Below, piece after piece: positions 50,301 to 59,435 of a stretch of 64,000 bases of DNA (its first letter is position 1; the number at the start of each line of letters is the position of its first letter). The stretch covers positions 1,736,001-1,800,000 of the forward strand of contig NZ_SJSA01000001.1 in the NCBI RefSeq assembly GCF_004766125.1. Direction: 5' to 3'. The notes under the pieces are model-generated. The model saw only the letters and a program-made list of their open reading frames with translations, was not told the DNA's origin and made no database searches. The stretch is from Duncaniella freteri (lineage in GTDB: Bacteria; Bacteroidota; Bacteroidia; Bacteroidales; Muribaculaceae). The position numbers and the translations under genes were made by a program.

Positions 50301-52423
50301 CTAAACATTGTGTCAATATCTAATGATACTCCTATCGACCAAGTCCGTCCAAGCGTAGGAAGTGAGTTCCAGTAATATACTTTAGGTCGATAGTTCAACA
50401 GATTGTCAATTATAAAATTGACATTTATCCCGCGCCATACCTCCTGTTGGAGCGTGAATTTCCAAACAGAATAAGCATTGTCTGTGTCGTACTTTGATTC
50501 CGGCTTGGCAAGATACCTTCCGGATATACCGGCATAAAATTTATATGCACTGCATAAGCGTCTTTCATAATCCAGCCTCCAAGTCATGGAGTGTGGACGG
50601 GGATTGGAAAACTGAGAGTCAACGGTTCTTCCCATTGTATGCAGGTAATTGTAATTCAACGTCATTCCCAATCCCATTTGTAGTCTGTAACGTGCTGAAA
50701 TATCTATGCCTGCTACTTTTACTCCATCCTCGTTACAATAGATGGCTCCCGGTTCATTGGTCGAATCCCCAGGATAGTCAGTGGTGGTGATTCGGCTGTC
50801 ATACCAGTTGAAATAGCCCATTGCATTCATGCTATAGGAACCGGCAAAAATACTGTTACGGATCTGACCATTATGCTCAAGCGCAAGATTGAAGTTGTGG
50901 CTTTTCTCCGGTTTAAGGTTAGGATTGCCATAAATCATCTGTATTCCTGCCATATCGAAATTCATATACATTTCTTTGAGGGTTGGAGCTCTGAAACCTC
51001 CGGCATAGTTAGCCCTCACTGAAAAACGGTTGAATTTGAACATAGTGGCAAGTCGGGCTGTGACCGAATTGTTTTTTGATTCCGAAAAATAATCCTCACG
51101 TACACTTGCTACAATATTCAGCCAAGACAATGGGTTATAGTCAAACTGAACAAAAGCATCAACTGAAGACTGTGAATGAGTTTCTCCACTTACGAACTGA
51201 TAAGTCAGAAGATAATCATTCATGTAGTCGGCTCCAGCCGTTAATACGTTATTCCCAAAGAACTGAGTATATAAAGCGTGAGCGATATGCTGACGATTAC
51301 TATAGTCATGGTCGTGGGTGCGTCGGTCGTTTACATATCGTTGCTTATCGTACTGGTCGTAGCTGTATGATAATTCAAGTGTCTTTCCGACTCCTATATT
51401 CCATACTCCACGGAGCCCCGCAGTATAGTCAATATAGTGGTCGTCATAATTTATTCGAGTGCTCGTCCTATTGAAATATCCACCTCTTGCTGTCAGGCGT
51501 AGTGCATTCGATGGCTGGAAAGACAGTCGTTCCTTGATGTTGAATGTTCGTCCACCATATAAGTTTTGCAGATTCGATTCGGCATCAAATGCATCAGTAA
51601 GCTTGACAGTTTCAGAAGTATTGTACTGAAAGTTTGTGTTTGATGTCCATTTCCCGGAATGAAAGTTAAGGTCTGCGCCTGATCTCCATTCATTTCCGAG
51701 ACTTTTATATCTTGAATTGAGATTGATACGCCATGGTTCTTTATTCTCACGGGTGATAAGGTTGACAACGCCACCTACGGCATTGGCTCCATATAACGCA
51801 GATGAAGCACCTTTCACAACTTCAACCTGACCGACATTGTCAAGATTGAGTCGGTTGAAATCAATGTTGTCCATTGTCTCTCCGGCAAGCCGTTCTCCGT
51901 CAACGAGAAACAGAACGGATTTTCCACCAAAGCCACTCATATTTAATGATGTCTCCTGACTCATTGCGTATGTAAATTCAAGCCCCGGAAGCTCTTCTGT
52001 AAGCAAGTCCTGTATATTTGTTGCGTCAGTCTTGCGTATGTCATCCGCAGTTATCAATCTTGTGACAACAGGAACATCTTTCAGAGCCTTAGGTGTACGG
52101 GTTGCAGTGACTACCACTTCCTCTAAGGCACCTATATCCGGAGTCATCCGTAACTCATGTTTGCCGGTATTGCTTTTTAATATAAACGTCTCTGTAAGGA
52201 ATCCGATATATGATATTTGAAGCTTTGCAGTGGAGCTTTCTACACTAATACAGAAATCACCATCGGTGTTAGTCGTCGTAATCCTATCATTGGATGCCTT
52301 GACCGTTGCGCCTATCAACGGACTCCCCGTTTCATCGACCACCCGGCCGTTAAAGGTATCGGCGAGTCCGATGAAAGGGAGCGTTAGTCCGTAGATGGCA
52401 AGGAAAATTTTAATTCTTTCCAT
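50297..52423 (-). CDS. TonB-dependent outer-membrane receptor (HmuR-like)
   Basis: A 708-residue receptor: signal peptide, carboxypeptidase-regulatory-like domain (NGRVVDETGSPLIGATVKAS), TonB box and plug (EEVVVTATRTPK near residue 104; VEVVKGASSALYGANAVGGV near 205), then the beta-barrel ending in a Phe-containing strand region (GVSLDIDTMF). Likely substrate is heme, from its neighbours. Confidence 0.87.
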   Translation of the reverse strand: MERIKIFLAIYGLTLPFIGLADTFNGRVVDETGSPLIGATVKASNDRITTTNTDGDFCISVESSTAKLQISYIGFLTETFILKSNTGKHELRMTPDIGALEEVVVTATRTPKALKDVPVVTRLITADDIRKTDATNIQDLLTEELPGLEFTYAMSQETSLNMSGFGGKSVLFLVDGERLAGETMDNIDFNRLNLDNVGQVEVVKGASSALYGANAVGGVVNLITRENKEPWRINLNSRYKSLGNEWRSGADLNFHSGKWTSNTNFQYNTSETVKLTDAFDAESNLQNLYGGRTFNIKERLSFQPSNALRLTARGGYFNRTSTRINYDDHYIDYTAGLRGVWNIGVGKTLELSYSYDQYDKQRYVNDRRTHDHDYSNRQHIAHALYTQFFGNNVLTAGADYMNDYLLTYQFVSGETHSQSSVDAFVQFDYNPLSWLNIVASVREDYFSESKNNSVTARLATMFKFNRFSVRANYAGGFRAPTLKEMYMNFDMAGIQMIYGNPNLKPEKSHNFNLALEHNGQIRNSIFAGSYSMNAMGYFNWYDSRITTTDYPGDSTNEPGAIYCNEDGVKVAGIDISARYRLQMGLGMTLNYNYLHTMGRTVDSQFSNPRPHSMTWRLDYERRLCSAYKFYAGISGRYLAKPESKYDTDNAYSVWKFTLQQEVWRGINVNFIIDNLLNYRPKVYYWNSLPTLGRTWSIGVSLDIDTMFR

Positions 52424-52435
52424 TGCCGGAGTGAG

Positions 52436-52909
52436 TTACTGTTTCAGAGCTGTTGAAGAACAAATCATCGGCATAGGCATTGCGCCATATTGAAGATTGA
52501 ACTTCAGATTCAGGGTCTTGTCCTGAACTGTGCCGGAGAAGGTACACGTGTAGGATTTTCCTGCATCGGTCTGACCGGTTACTTCTGTAGTAGCCAGAGT
52601 GACCACGCCATTTGCTTCTGTTACTTTTACTCCGGTGAGAGTGATTGACGGCAATGCCATTGGCGCTTCGCCAAAAGCAGGGAGCACAACAGAAACAGTT
52701 GATTCATCCGTGGCGTTGACAATGAACGTCTTGCCCTCGAATATCGAGGCACTGCCCATCACCGTACATTCCAGATTACCGGCGTATGTACCCTGAATTG
52801 TTTTTGCTGCGGGAACCGCAGGCTCGTCTTTTTCGTCGTTGCACGACGAGAATGTTGTCAAGAAGACAACAGCCATGATTGTGGCAAAAAGAAACTTAAT
52901 TTGGTTCAT
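52436..52909 (-). CDS. Surface lipoprotein, calycin-like (HmuY-like position)
   Basis: A 157-residue lipoprotein: signal FLFATIMAVVFLTTFSSCND with the lipobox Cys at residue 23, then a beta-rich domain (IQGTYAGNLECTVMGSASIF). It precedes the receptor by 12 nt and could capture heme or another ligand; sequence similarity to HmuY itself is not evident. Confidence 0.65.
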   Translation of the reverse strand: MNQIKFLFATIMAVVFLTTFSSCNDEKDEPAVPAAKTIQGTYAGNLECTVMGSASIFEGKTFIVNATDESTVSVVLPAFGEAPMALPSITLTGVKVTEANGVVTLATTEVTGQTDAGKSYTCTFSGTVQDKTLNLKFNLQYGAMPMPMICSSTALKQ

Positions 52910-52922
52910 GTTATATAATAAT

Positions 52923-54422
52923 TTATTGGTTTATATTAGGTGATTTTTTGATTTTACGACTTATGATATAGCCTGATGCCAGAACAGACAATATTATCAA
53001 GCCAGACATAAAGACGAACAGATTTGATATCGGACCAAGGAATGATGAATAACATCTTCCGACATGAAGTTCCAAGGCAAAATTCCATAAAGACATTGGT
53101 TGGTCTCTCATGTCACTGCCCATAGGATGCAGTTCTTCTGTACCTTTGGCATAATCAAATAGGATAGGCTTATATGTATCAGTACTATAGCCACACACTA
53201 TGTCGTTTGCCAATCCAAATGAATTTCGTCTATTGGGGTCAACAATAGTGTTATCATGAAAAGTATAGCATTTCCCCTCATTGGGTTTCCAACGATAGAT
53301 TCCGCTAAAAGACCCGACGATCCATACTCCCGGGGCTTCTCTATAAAATACGTTGACTCCCATCGGACTTACTGCCGGGCTTTTATCCGAAGGGATAATG
53401 ACTGGATTTGATGAAAAATCCTTTAATTGCACGAATCCTTTTGATGTTGAAATCATCCAATCTTGATTATCTTCATCCCAGCGTATAGCACGGAGTTTAT
53501 CATGCCAATAGTTATCAGTATCAAGACTCGATCCGGGAAGCGGTGATGTCTTTGTCATGACAAAAGGTATCATCAATGGTGGGCGTAAACACATTCCTGT
53601 AAACACTACAAGTATCGTAAGGACAATAGTGAAATAGCCGATTAGATTATGCCATTTGAAATTCCATTTTAGAATCTTCGCTGGAAGGATTGTCTTATGA
53701 CTGTGACGAATAGAAAATGGCAAGATAAACAAGATAATACCCGTCAAAGACAGGATTATCAATACTATGGCTATAATGTCAACAACAATCCTACCTGGTA
53801 GCCCCCACAGCTCACCACTATGCAGATTCCATATTGACTTAAATAGACTTATTTTATTATCCTCATCAAATGGAGCCTGTAAAGTTAACTCCTTAATATC
53901 ATCATGTGATACTCTATAGATGTTTGAACGAGTAAGGACAATTATTCCTGAGTTGTCAGGTGTAGATGAAATATCAGATATCTTTGAGTGATTTTTTGGT
54001 AAATCAACCAGCTTCCATTCATGACCTTTTAATTTATATAAATCATAAGTTGTGGCACACCATATTTGTCCACTCTGATCCTTTATGATATTTCTGACAT
54101 TTCGTCGATCTATACCTGTCGGTAGTCCGGCATTAAAATCATAAGAATTGCTGAATATCGAATCCGTCAACCACACCCCACATGAGCCATAGGCAAGTAT
54201 TCTATCTTTGTCAAGTGGCAATGTACCTCGGATTATCCCATAGTTATAGTTCTTTAATTTGTATGATGAAGGTAAACAGGAGCGGTCAATATTAAATTGT
54301 GAAAACGCGTCCCTGTGATTGAGAATTATCCCAGATACACAGAATAACAACATGAAGACGGAGACCAATAGTCCCGCCCATTTGTGGAGCCATTTCCATT
54401 TTTTGTGCTTCTTTGGTTTCAT
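52923..54422 (-). CDS. PepSY-associated TM protein with sensor-like repeats
   Basis: A 499-residue protein from ATG 54422, chosen because a TAATTTTG box lies upstream at 54444-54451. TMs at the start (WLHKWAGLLVSVFMLLFCVS), in the middle (IVVDIIAIVLIILSLTGIIL; NLIGYFTIVLTILVVFTGMC) and at the end fit PepSY-associated proteins; the periplasmic parts carry propeller-like repeats (VRNIIKDQSGQIWCATTYDL). Conserved His in TM1 and TM loops may bind heme. First gene of the operon. Confidence 0.75.
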   Translation of the reverse strand: MKPKKHKKWKWLHKWAGLLVSVFMLLFCVSGIILNHRDAFSQFNIDRSCLPSSYKLKNYNYGIIRGTLPLDKDRILAYGSCGVWLTDSIFSNSYDFNAGLPTGIDRRNVRNIIKDQSGQIWCATTYDLYKLKGHEWKLVDLPKNHSKISDISSTPDNSGIIVLTRSNIYRVSHDDIKELTLQAPFDEDNKISLFKSIWNLHSGELWGLPGRIVVDIIAIVLIILSLTGIILFILPFSIRHSHKTILPAKILKWNFKWHNLIGYFTIVLTILVVFTGMCLRPPLMIPFVMTKTSPLPGSSLDTDNYWHDKLRAIRWDEDNQDWMISTSKGFVQLKDFSSNPVIIPSDKSPAVSPMGVNVFYREAPGVWIVGSFSGIYRWKPNEGKCYTFHDNTIVDPNRRNSFGLANDIVCGYSTDTYKPILFDYAKGTEELHPMGSDMRDQPMSLWNFALELHVGRCYSSFLGPISNLFVFMSGLIILSVLASGYIISRKIKKSPNINQ

Positions 54423-54443
54423 GTTGATGATAAATTTTGGGCG

Positions 54444-54475
54444 CAAAATTACTTGTATCCGGAAACTGAAACAAT
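54444..54475 (-). promoter_or_regulatory. Promoter of the heme operon
   Basis: On the minus strand ATTG, 20 nt, TAATTTTG. It is back to back with the promoter of the regulator gene (54577-54584). Confidence 0.65.
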
Positions 54476-54576
54476 ACTCAAAAATCGGATAAATTAGAGC
54501 AATTAAGGTAGTCATGATTTAATTCCCCAGAGAAAAACACTCATTTTTAGGTATGGTGTGGGTATTATATTCATAG

Positions 54577-54584
54577 TAATTTTG
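54577..54584 (+). promoter_or_regulatory. -7 box of the hemerythrin-LuxR gene
   Basis: TAATTTTG on the plus strand, 37 nt before the ATG at 54621. No clear -33 box, so an activator may be used. Confidence 0.5.
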
Positions 54585-54620
54585 CATGGGGATTTACAGC
54601 CCCGTTTCAACTATCAAACT

Positions 54621-55577
54621 ATGTCAAAGAATCAATCAATATTTCCTGGTGATCGCCTTAAAGCCATTATAGAGGATGAACCTCATATATTAGGTGTTTT
54701 AAGTCGGTTTGGACTGTCTTTCGGATTCGGCGATAAGACAGTTGGCGAAGCATGTAAGGAAGACAATGTTCATATGGAGTCATTCCTTGCAGTTTCCAAT
54801 TTCCTATACGGACAAAACTATTCACAATTTGAAATATCGCTGCCTGCTTTAATGGGATATCTAAGGAAAGCCCATACACACTTCCTTGACTTTCTATTGC
54901 CTTCCATCCGTAGGAAACTCATAGAGGCTATTAATTGCTCCGATATAAATGACGTAGCGTTTCTGCTTCTGAAATTCTTTGATGATTATGTGAAGGAAGT
55001 ACACAATCACATGGAACATGAAAACGATGAGGTGTTTTGCTATGTGACCAACTTATTGAGCGGCGTTACTAATGAGCAGTTCCGAATTACTGACTACTCC
55101 TCACATCACAGTAGTATGACAGAAAAGCTTTCTCAAATTAAAGACCTGTTTATAAGACATTATCATGTGAAGGACAATGAAATACTGACATCAGCATTAT
55201 TCGACATAATTTATTGTGGCAATGAGTTAAAGAACCATTGTGAGATTGAGAATAAACTCTTTATCCCGGCAGTTGAGAAACTCGAAAAGTCATTGAAGTT
55301 GTCACGTCATGAATCAGTAAAAAACAGCAACAGCGACGATGAAAAAACAGATTTGCTGGATTCTATGACTGATCGCGAGAAGGATATAATATGCTGCGTT
55401 GCCAAAGGCTTGTCAAATAAAGAAATTGCGTCACAGTTATTAATTTCTATACATACAGTGACAACATATCGCAGAAACATCTCTGCCAAACTACAAATCC
55501 ATTCATCAGTGGGACTGGCGGTTTTTGCGATACTCAATAATTTAGTTGATATAAAAGATGTAAACCCACATAGATAA
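54621..55577 (+). CDS. Hemerythrin-domain / LuxR-type one-component regulator
   Basis: A 318-residue protein. N-terminal ScdA_N/DUF542-like part (GVLSRFGLSFGFGDKTVGEA), then a hemerythrin domain with iron ligands (RKAHTHFLDF, HNHMEHENDEVF, SSHHSSM, HCEIENKLF), and a C-terminal LuxR HTH (MTDREKDIICCVAKGLSNKEI). RIC-type hemerythrin proteins sense or repair after nitric oxide or oxygen. It is divergent from the heme operon and is its likely regulator. Confidence 0.82.
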   Translation: MSKNQSIFPGDRLKAIIEDEPHILGVLSRFGLSFGFGDKTVGEACKEDNVHMESFLAVSNFLYGQNYSQFEISLPALMGYLRKAHTHFLDFLLPSIRRKLIEAINCSDINDVAFLLLKFFDDYVKEVHNHMEHENDEVFCYVTNLLSGVTNEQFRITDYSSHHSSMTEKLSQIKDLFIRHYHVKDNEILTSALFDIIYCGNELKNHCEIENKLFIPAVEKLEKSLKLSRHESVKNSNSDDEKTDLLDSMTDREKDIICCVAKGLSNKEIASQLLISIHTVTTYRRNISAKLQIHSSVGLAVFAILNNLVDIKDVNPHR

Positions 55578-55629
55578 TTATACATTAAGACAATCTCTCA
55601 GCCCTGATTTATCCAATTTTTAAGTATTG

Positions 55630-55661
55630 TGGGATACTCTACTTCAATCTAAATTTGCTGT
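55630..55661 (+). promoter_or_regulatory. Orphan promoter
   Basis: TTG, 20 nt, TAAATTTG. It stands before the ZIP remnant, so it is probably the left-over promoter of that gene or a host promoter left by rearrangement. Confidence 0.45.
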
Positions 55662-55680
55662 ATGAAATAAAAAGTTCTAA

Positions 55681-55824
55681 ATTTTTGGTGCGGGAGCAAT
55701 GATGTATGTAGTGGTTGAAGAGCTTATACCTGAAACAGCCCAAGGTGGACACTCCAATCTTGGGACGATCGGTTTTGCTGTCGGTTTTGCCCTTATGATG
55801 GTACTTGATGTAGTATTGGGTTAG
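55681..55824 (+). pseudogene. ZIP-family zinc transporter, C-terminal fragment
   Basis: A 46-residue open frame: GAGAMMYVVVEELIPETAQG, GHSNLGTIGFAVGFALMMVL, DVVLG then stop. This is the last TM region of a ZIP (ZupT-like) metal transporter. The rest of the gene is absent. Confidence 0.75.
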
Positions 55825-55934
55825 AAGTTTACCATTTTGCCGGTCGGCCTAATAGTGAACATGTTTTTTGTGCGTTCATTGTTAGAACTATATATGCTTG
55901 ATTCGCAGAGGTAAATAAGGATATCACTATAATT

Positions 55935-56116
55935 AACGTGAGTTCGATATAAGTAATCACCCAAATCAATAATAAAACAATCAGCCATTTAGCCTTATAC
56001 TAAATGGCTGATTTTCTTGGTATTCTCGCGGAAAATCCGTAAATTTATAGTGCCTAATTACAAGATTTACAAGAATTTTGCGCTATGATTACCGAGGACA
56101 AAATTACTGAAATTTG
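55935..56116 (+). mobile_element. Left end remnant of an IS982-like element
   Basis: Contains a perfect hairpin (AATCAGCCATTTAG/CTAAATGGCTGATT, about 55979-56015) and, at 56086, the start MITEDKITEI, a typical IS982 transposase N-terminus, cut off by the ISL3 end at 56117. No right part is found. 55825-55934 shows nothing recognisable. Confidence 0.5.
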
Positions 56117-56171
56117 GGCTCAAATCGAAATGCCGGTGCATGAATTTTTGGAAAAGTGTTAAATTTGCGTC

Positions 56172-56543
56172 ATGAAGACTAGTGAAGCATTTTGGCAGTT
56201 TCTGCCCGCAGGCCTAAATGAGCTGTTTGAGATGGTCAGGTTTGAAAAGACAGATCAATCCTACGACATATGGCTTGACGAGAAGAAGAAACTTTCCGAC
56301 GAGGATTACCGCAATCCCAACATAGTAGCGAGAGGCTACACGGATTATGTAACGATACAGGACTATCCCATGCGTGGCAGACCGGTGTTCCTGCACATGC
56401 GCAAGAACAAATGGTGGGACAAGAAAACAAACGAGATATTCTCCTACAACCTTGAGCTTCCCAACGAAGAAGGGACACGACTCAGTGCCGAGTTCGTGGC
56501 TTTTTTAAAAGACGAAGGTGGAGACGACGGCATTGTCGATTAA
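56172..56543 (+). CDS. ISAon1 transposase N-terminal region protein
   Basis: A 123-residue protein (MKTSEAFWQFLPAGLNELFE ... GDDGIVD), the small first ORF of the element. Its last 26 nt overlap the main ORF in another frame, so a frameshift or coupled translation may join them. Intact here, frameshifted in copy 1. Confidence 0.8.
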   Translation: MKTSEAFWQFLPAGLNELFEMVRFEKTDQSYDIWLDEKKKLSDEDYRNPNIVARGYTDYVTIQDYPMRGRPVFLHMRKNKWWDKKTNEIFSYNLELPNEEGTRLSAEFVAFLKDEGGDDGIVD

Positions 56544-57483
56544 GCACATAGCGCAGATGTACTGCGTAAACGGCAAGTGTTTTGCTGACTTATACCGCAA
56601 TAAGCTGAGCGGCTACGCCCAGTGGTGCGAGAGAGAACTCGGCAGTGGGATTTACTTCAACGCCGTCAACATCGGGCCGTACATGAGCCTTGACGAGACG
56701 TGTCTGAGCAACGGCGAGGTATGGACATTCCTCACCAATAAGGACGGGCACGGCGGCAGTGGTACACTTGCCGCTGCAATCCCGGGCACAAAAAGCGACG
56801 AGATCATCTCCATACTCATCGGAGCGATGGGCAAGACCCTGAGACGAAAAGTCAGGGAGGTCACATGCGATCTGTCGTCCTCGATGATGCTGATAGCCGC
56901 CGAGGTATTCTACAACGCCCACGTCGTTAACGACCGCTTCCATGTGCAGCAGGTCTATAACGAGGCTGTCGACGAAATTCGCATAGACATCCGCCGACAG
57001 CTCATTGCCGAAGACAACAGCCGTGACAAATCAGAGCCTCCAATTACATATTCCAACGGCGAGACCATGCGCCAGATCCTTGCCCGCAGCAAGCACACCC
57101 TGATGATGTCGCAGAACAAATGGACTGACATACAGCGTCATCGCGCAAACATTCTGTTCAGACACTATCCGATACTGAAAGCTGCATACCATCTGGCTAT
57201 GGAACTGCGCCAAATCTTCAACGCAAAGATATCACCCACCAAAGCAATGGGTCGGATGAACAAGTGGTATGAAAAAGTAATGGCATTGGGCAACAACAAC
57301 TTCCGCTCTGTCATCAGGACGTTCAAGAACCACGCCCCGACTATCCTCAATTATTTCCGACGTCGCGCAACTAATGCCTCGGCCGAAGCATTCAACTCCA
57401 AAGTCAAAATCTTCCGTTCGCAGATGCGAGGGGTCCGTGACCATGATTTCTTTATCTTCCGACTCGTCAAGCTATACGCCTGA
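56518..57483 (+). CDS. ISAon1-type (ISL3 family) transposase, copy 2
   Basis: A 321-residue DDE transposase as in copy 1 (SLDETCLSNGEVWTFLTNK, VVNDRFHVQQVYN, NASAEAFNSKVKIFRSQMRG). The two proteins differ mainly in the first ~60 residues and a few positions around 100, so the copies have diverged in one part and stayed near identical in the other. Confidence 0.85.
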   Translation: METTALSIKHIAQMYCVNGKCFADLYRNKLSGYAQWCERELGSGIYFNAVNIGPYMSLDETCLSNGEVWTFLTNKDGHGGSGTLAAAIPGTKSDEIISILIGAMGKTLRRKVREVTCDLSSSMMLIAAEVFYNAHVVNDRFHVQQVYNEAVDEIRIDIRRQLIAEDNSRDKSEPPITYSNGETMRQILARSKHTLMMSQNKWTDIQRHRANILFRHYPILKAAYHLAMELRQIFNAKISPTKAMGRMNKWYEKVMALGNNNFRSVIRTFKNHAPTILNYFRRRATNASAEAFNSKVKIFRSQMRGVRDHDFFIFRLVKLYA

Positions 57484-57610
57484 ATCTTTAACACTCTATT
57501 CTAATTGTTTTAACAAATGCACCGGAATTTCGGCTTGTGCCCACCAAGCTGAATCTTACGGCGCATGGCTGATCCATCGGTATGGTGGTTGTGTGCTTTG
57601 ATAGTATATA

Positions 57611-57656
57611 AAAAGAATACTCGAACAAGATCTTTTTAGATGCTTATTCGAGTGTT
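57611..57656 (-). terminator. Terminator of tRNA-Ser
   Basis: ACTCGAACAAG (57619-57629) pairs with CTTATTCGAGT (57643-57653), one mismatch; on the minus strand TTCTTTTT follows. 57542-57610 holds nothing recognisable. Confidence 0.75.
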
Positions 57657-57691
57657 GTGGGTTTTAAGATGCTGATAATTAGCACTTATTG

Positions 57692-57776
57692 CGGAAAGAG
57701 AGGGATTCGAACCCCCGGAGGTGTGACCCTCAACGGTTTTCAAGACCGCCGCAATCGACCACTCTGCCATCTTTCC
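57692..57776 (-). tRNA. tRNA-Ser (anticodon TGA)
   Basis: An 85-nt class II tRNA: acceptor GGAAAGA/TCTTTCC, anticodon loop CTTGAAA (TGA), long variable arm typical for Ser, T arm GGGTTCGAATCCC-like. No encoded CCA. It marks the return of chromosomal sequence. Confidence 0.93.
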
Positions 57777-57793
57777 TTTGTGGTTTGCGTGTG

Positions 57794-57825
57794 CAAAGTT
57801 AGGTATTTTTATTTTACTGTGCAAG
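57794..57825 (-). promoter_or_regulatory. Promoter of tRNA-Ser
   Basis: On the minus strand CTTG, 20 nt, TAACTTTG. Confidence 0.75.
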
Positions 57826-57905
57826 TAATTTGCGGAATTTTTTAAGTGTATTCTGTAATATTTTTATTTTTATGGTTAAATATCGGTTTTATGCGAAATT
57901 CTTCG

Positions 57906-57913
57906 TATTTTTG
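57906..57913 (+). promoter_or_regulatory. -7 box of the yicC operon
   Basis: TATTTTTG, 53 nt before the yicC ATG. No clear -33 box. 57826-57966 has no gene. Confidence 0.5.
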
Positions 57914-57966
57914 TGTGTTTTATATAACCTCTTCAAAGTCCTACTTCTAAGATCGGTAAAAGAATT

Positions 57967-58845
57967 ATGCTTTATTCAATGACAGGATTCGGAAAGTCAG
58001 TAAAAGAGTTTCCGGGCAAAAAGATTACAATCGAGATCAAATCGCTTAATTCCAAGCAGGCCGATATTGCTACGCGTATCCCTGCATCGTTGCGTCAGCG
58101 CGAGCTTGATATGCGCAATGTGATTGCCGAAAAGCTTGTGAGGGGCAAGATTGATTTATCGGTTTCTATCGAATCGAGGAGCGGAGATGTGTCGCAGCGG
58201 TTCAATATCCCTGTCATGAAGGCTTATAAGGCACAGATCCAGCAGGCCGCCGCTGAACTTGGCATTCCGGAACCTGAATCAGATTGGTTCAGTATGCTTA
58301 TGCGGTTTCCGGATGTGCTTCATGTCGAGTCGGTCGCTGATGCTGACGAATCGGAGGTGAATGCCACTATGGAAGCTCTTAAGGAGGCTATTGAGGCATT
58401 GTGTTCTTACCGTCGGGTCGAGGGTGAGAAGCTTGAGGCTTTCTTCACTGTGCGGGTCAACCGTATCGCGGAGCTTCTTGGCCAGATATCGAAGTATGAG
58501 GGTGAGCGTGCCGCTCGTGTGAGGGCACGTATGGAAGAGGGTCTGACCAAGCTGAGCGGGATTGATTATGACCGGTCTCGTCTGGAGCAGGAGATGTTCT
58601 TCTATATAGAGAAGTTCGATATTAATGAGGAGAAACAGAGGCTGGCACAGCACCTTACATATTTCATCGACACGATGAAGGCTCCTGGAGCCCAGGGCAA
58701 GAAGCTCGGGTTCATAACCCAGGAGATAGGTCGGGAGATCAATACGCTCGGATCCAAAAGCAATCATTCCGATATGCAAAGGCTCGTTGTCCAGATGAAG
58801 GATGAGCTTGAGCAAATGAAGGAGCAGGTTCTCAATGTTCTCTGA
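57967..58845 (+). CDS. yicC: YicC family endoribonuclease
   Basis: A 292-residue protein with the family's start MLYSMTGFGKSVKEF, EIKSLNSKQADIATRIP, and the C-terminal GKKLGFITQEIGREINTLGS and KSNHSDMQRLVVQMKDELE. YicC-type proteins are RNA endonucleases. First gene of an operon with gmk, nadD and rpiB, an order common in Bacteroidales. Confidence 0.93.
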   Translation: MLYSMTGFGKSVKEFPGKKITIEIKSLNSKQADIATRIPASLRQRELDMRNVIAEKLVRGKIDLSVSIESRSGDVSQRFNIPVMKAYKAQIQQAAAELGIPEPESDWFSMLMRFPDVLHVESVADADESEVNATMEALKEAIEALCSYRRVEGEKLEAFFTVRVNRIAELLGQISKYEGERAARVRARMEEGLTKLSGIDYDRSRLEQEMFFYIEKFDINEEKQRLAQHLTYFIDTMKAPGAQGKKLGFITQEIGREINTLGSKSNHSDMQRLVVQMKDELEQMKEQVLNVL

Positions 58846-58862
58846 ATATCATGTTGTCTAAT

Positions 58863-59435
58863 ATGGAAAAAGGCAAGATCATAATAATCTCGGCTCCGTC
58901 GGGTTGTGGCAAGTCGACAATAATCAACGCCCTTCTTAAGCGAGGTGAGATAGACATGCAGTTCTCTGTGTCAGCTACCAACCGTCCTCCGCGCGATGGG
59001 GAGGTCCATGGAGTGAATTATTATTTCCTCACCGACGATGATTTCAAGAAAGCTATTTCACAAGGCGATTTCGTGGAATATGAGGAGGTGTATCCGGGGA
59101 GATATTACGGAACTCTTAAGAGTGAGATTGCCCGCATAGTGGATGGCGGTCACAATGTGGTGCTTGATATAGATGTCAAGGGCGGAGTGAATGTGAAGAG
59201 AATGTATGGCGATGAGGCTGTGAGCGTATTCATACAGCCGCCGTCGGTCGAGGCTCTTCGCTCACGTCTTGTGGGGCGTGGCACCGAGACTGAGGATGCG
59301 ATAGAGCAGCGTGTGGCGCGTGCCGAGTTCGAGATAGGATACGCTCCTCAGTTTGATCACACTGTGGTCAACGATGACCTCACCGAAGCTATAGAGAATG
59401 TGTCGAAAATCTTAAAAGAGTTCACCTGCCGATGA
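58863..59435 (+). CDS. gmk: Guanylate kinase
   Basis: A 190-residue enzyme that phosphorylates GMP to GDP. P-loop SAPSGCGKSTI near residue 10, GMP-binding TNRPPRDGEVHGVNYYF, and YYGTLKSEI. ATG 58863 is chosen since enzymes of this family begin a few residues before the P-loop; an ATG at 58851 is also in frame. The stop overlaps nadD by 4 nt. Confidence 0.95.
   Translation: MEKGKIIIISAPSGCGKSTIINALLKRGEIDMQFSVSATNRPPRDGEVHGVNYYFLTDDDFKKAISQGDFVEYEEVYPGRYYGTLKSEIARIVDGGHNVVLDIDVKGGVNVKRMYGDEAVSVFIQPPSVEALRSRLVGRGTETEDAIEQRVARAEFEIGYAPQFDHTVVNDDLTEAIENVSKILKEFTCR

Larger units (their letters stand above)
56117..57541 (+). mobile_element. ISL3-family (ISAon1-type) insertion sequence, copy 2
   Basis: A 1425-bp intact element with ends GGCTCAAATCGAAATGCCGG and, on the other strand from 57541, GGCACAAGCCGAAATTCCGG. 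Both ORFs are intact. It is inverted relative to copy 1 and marks the right border of the accessory block. Confidence 0.87.

Noticed and set aside
53500..54515. Longer start of the PepSY protein at 54515
   Set aside because: It would begin upstream of the -7 box at 54444-54451; the ATG at 54422 fits the promoter and the family N-terminus.
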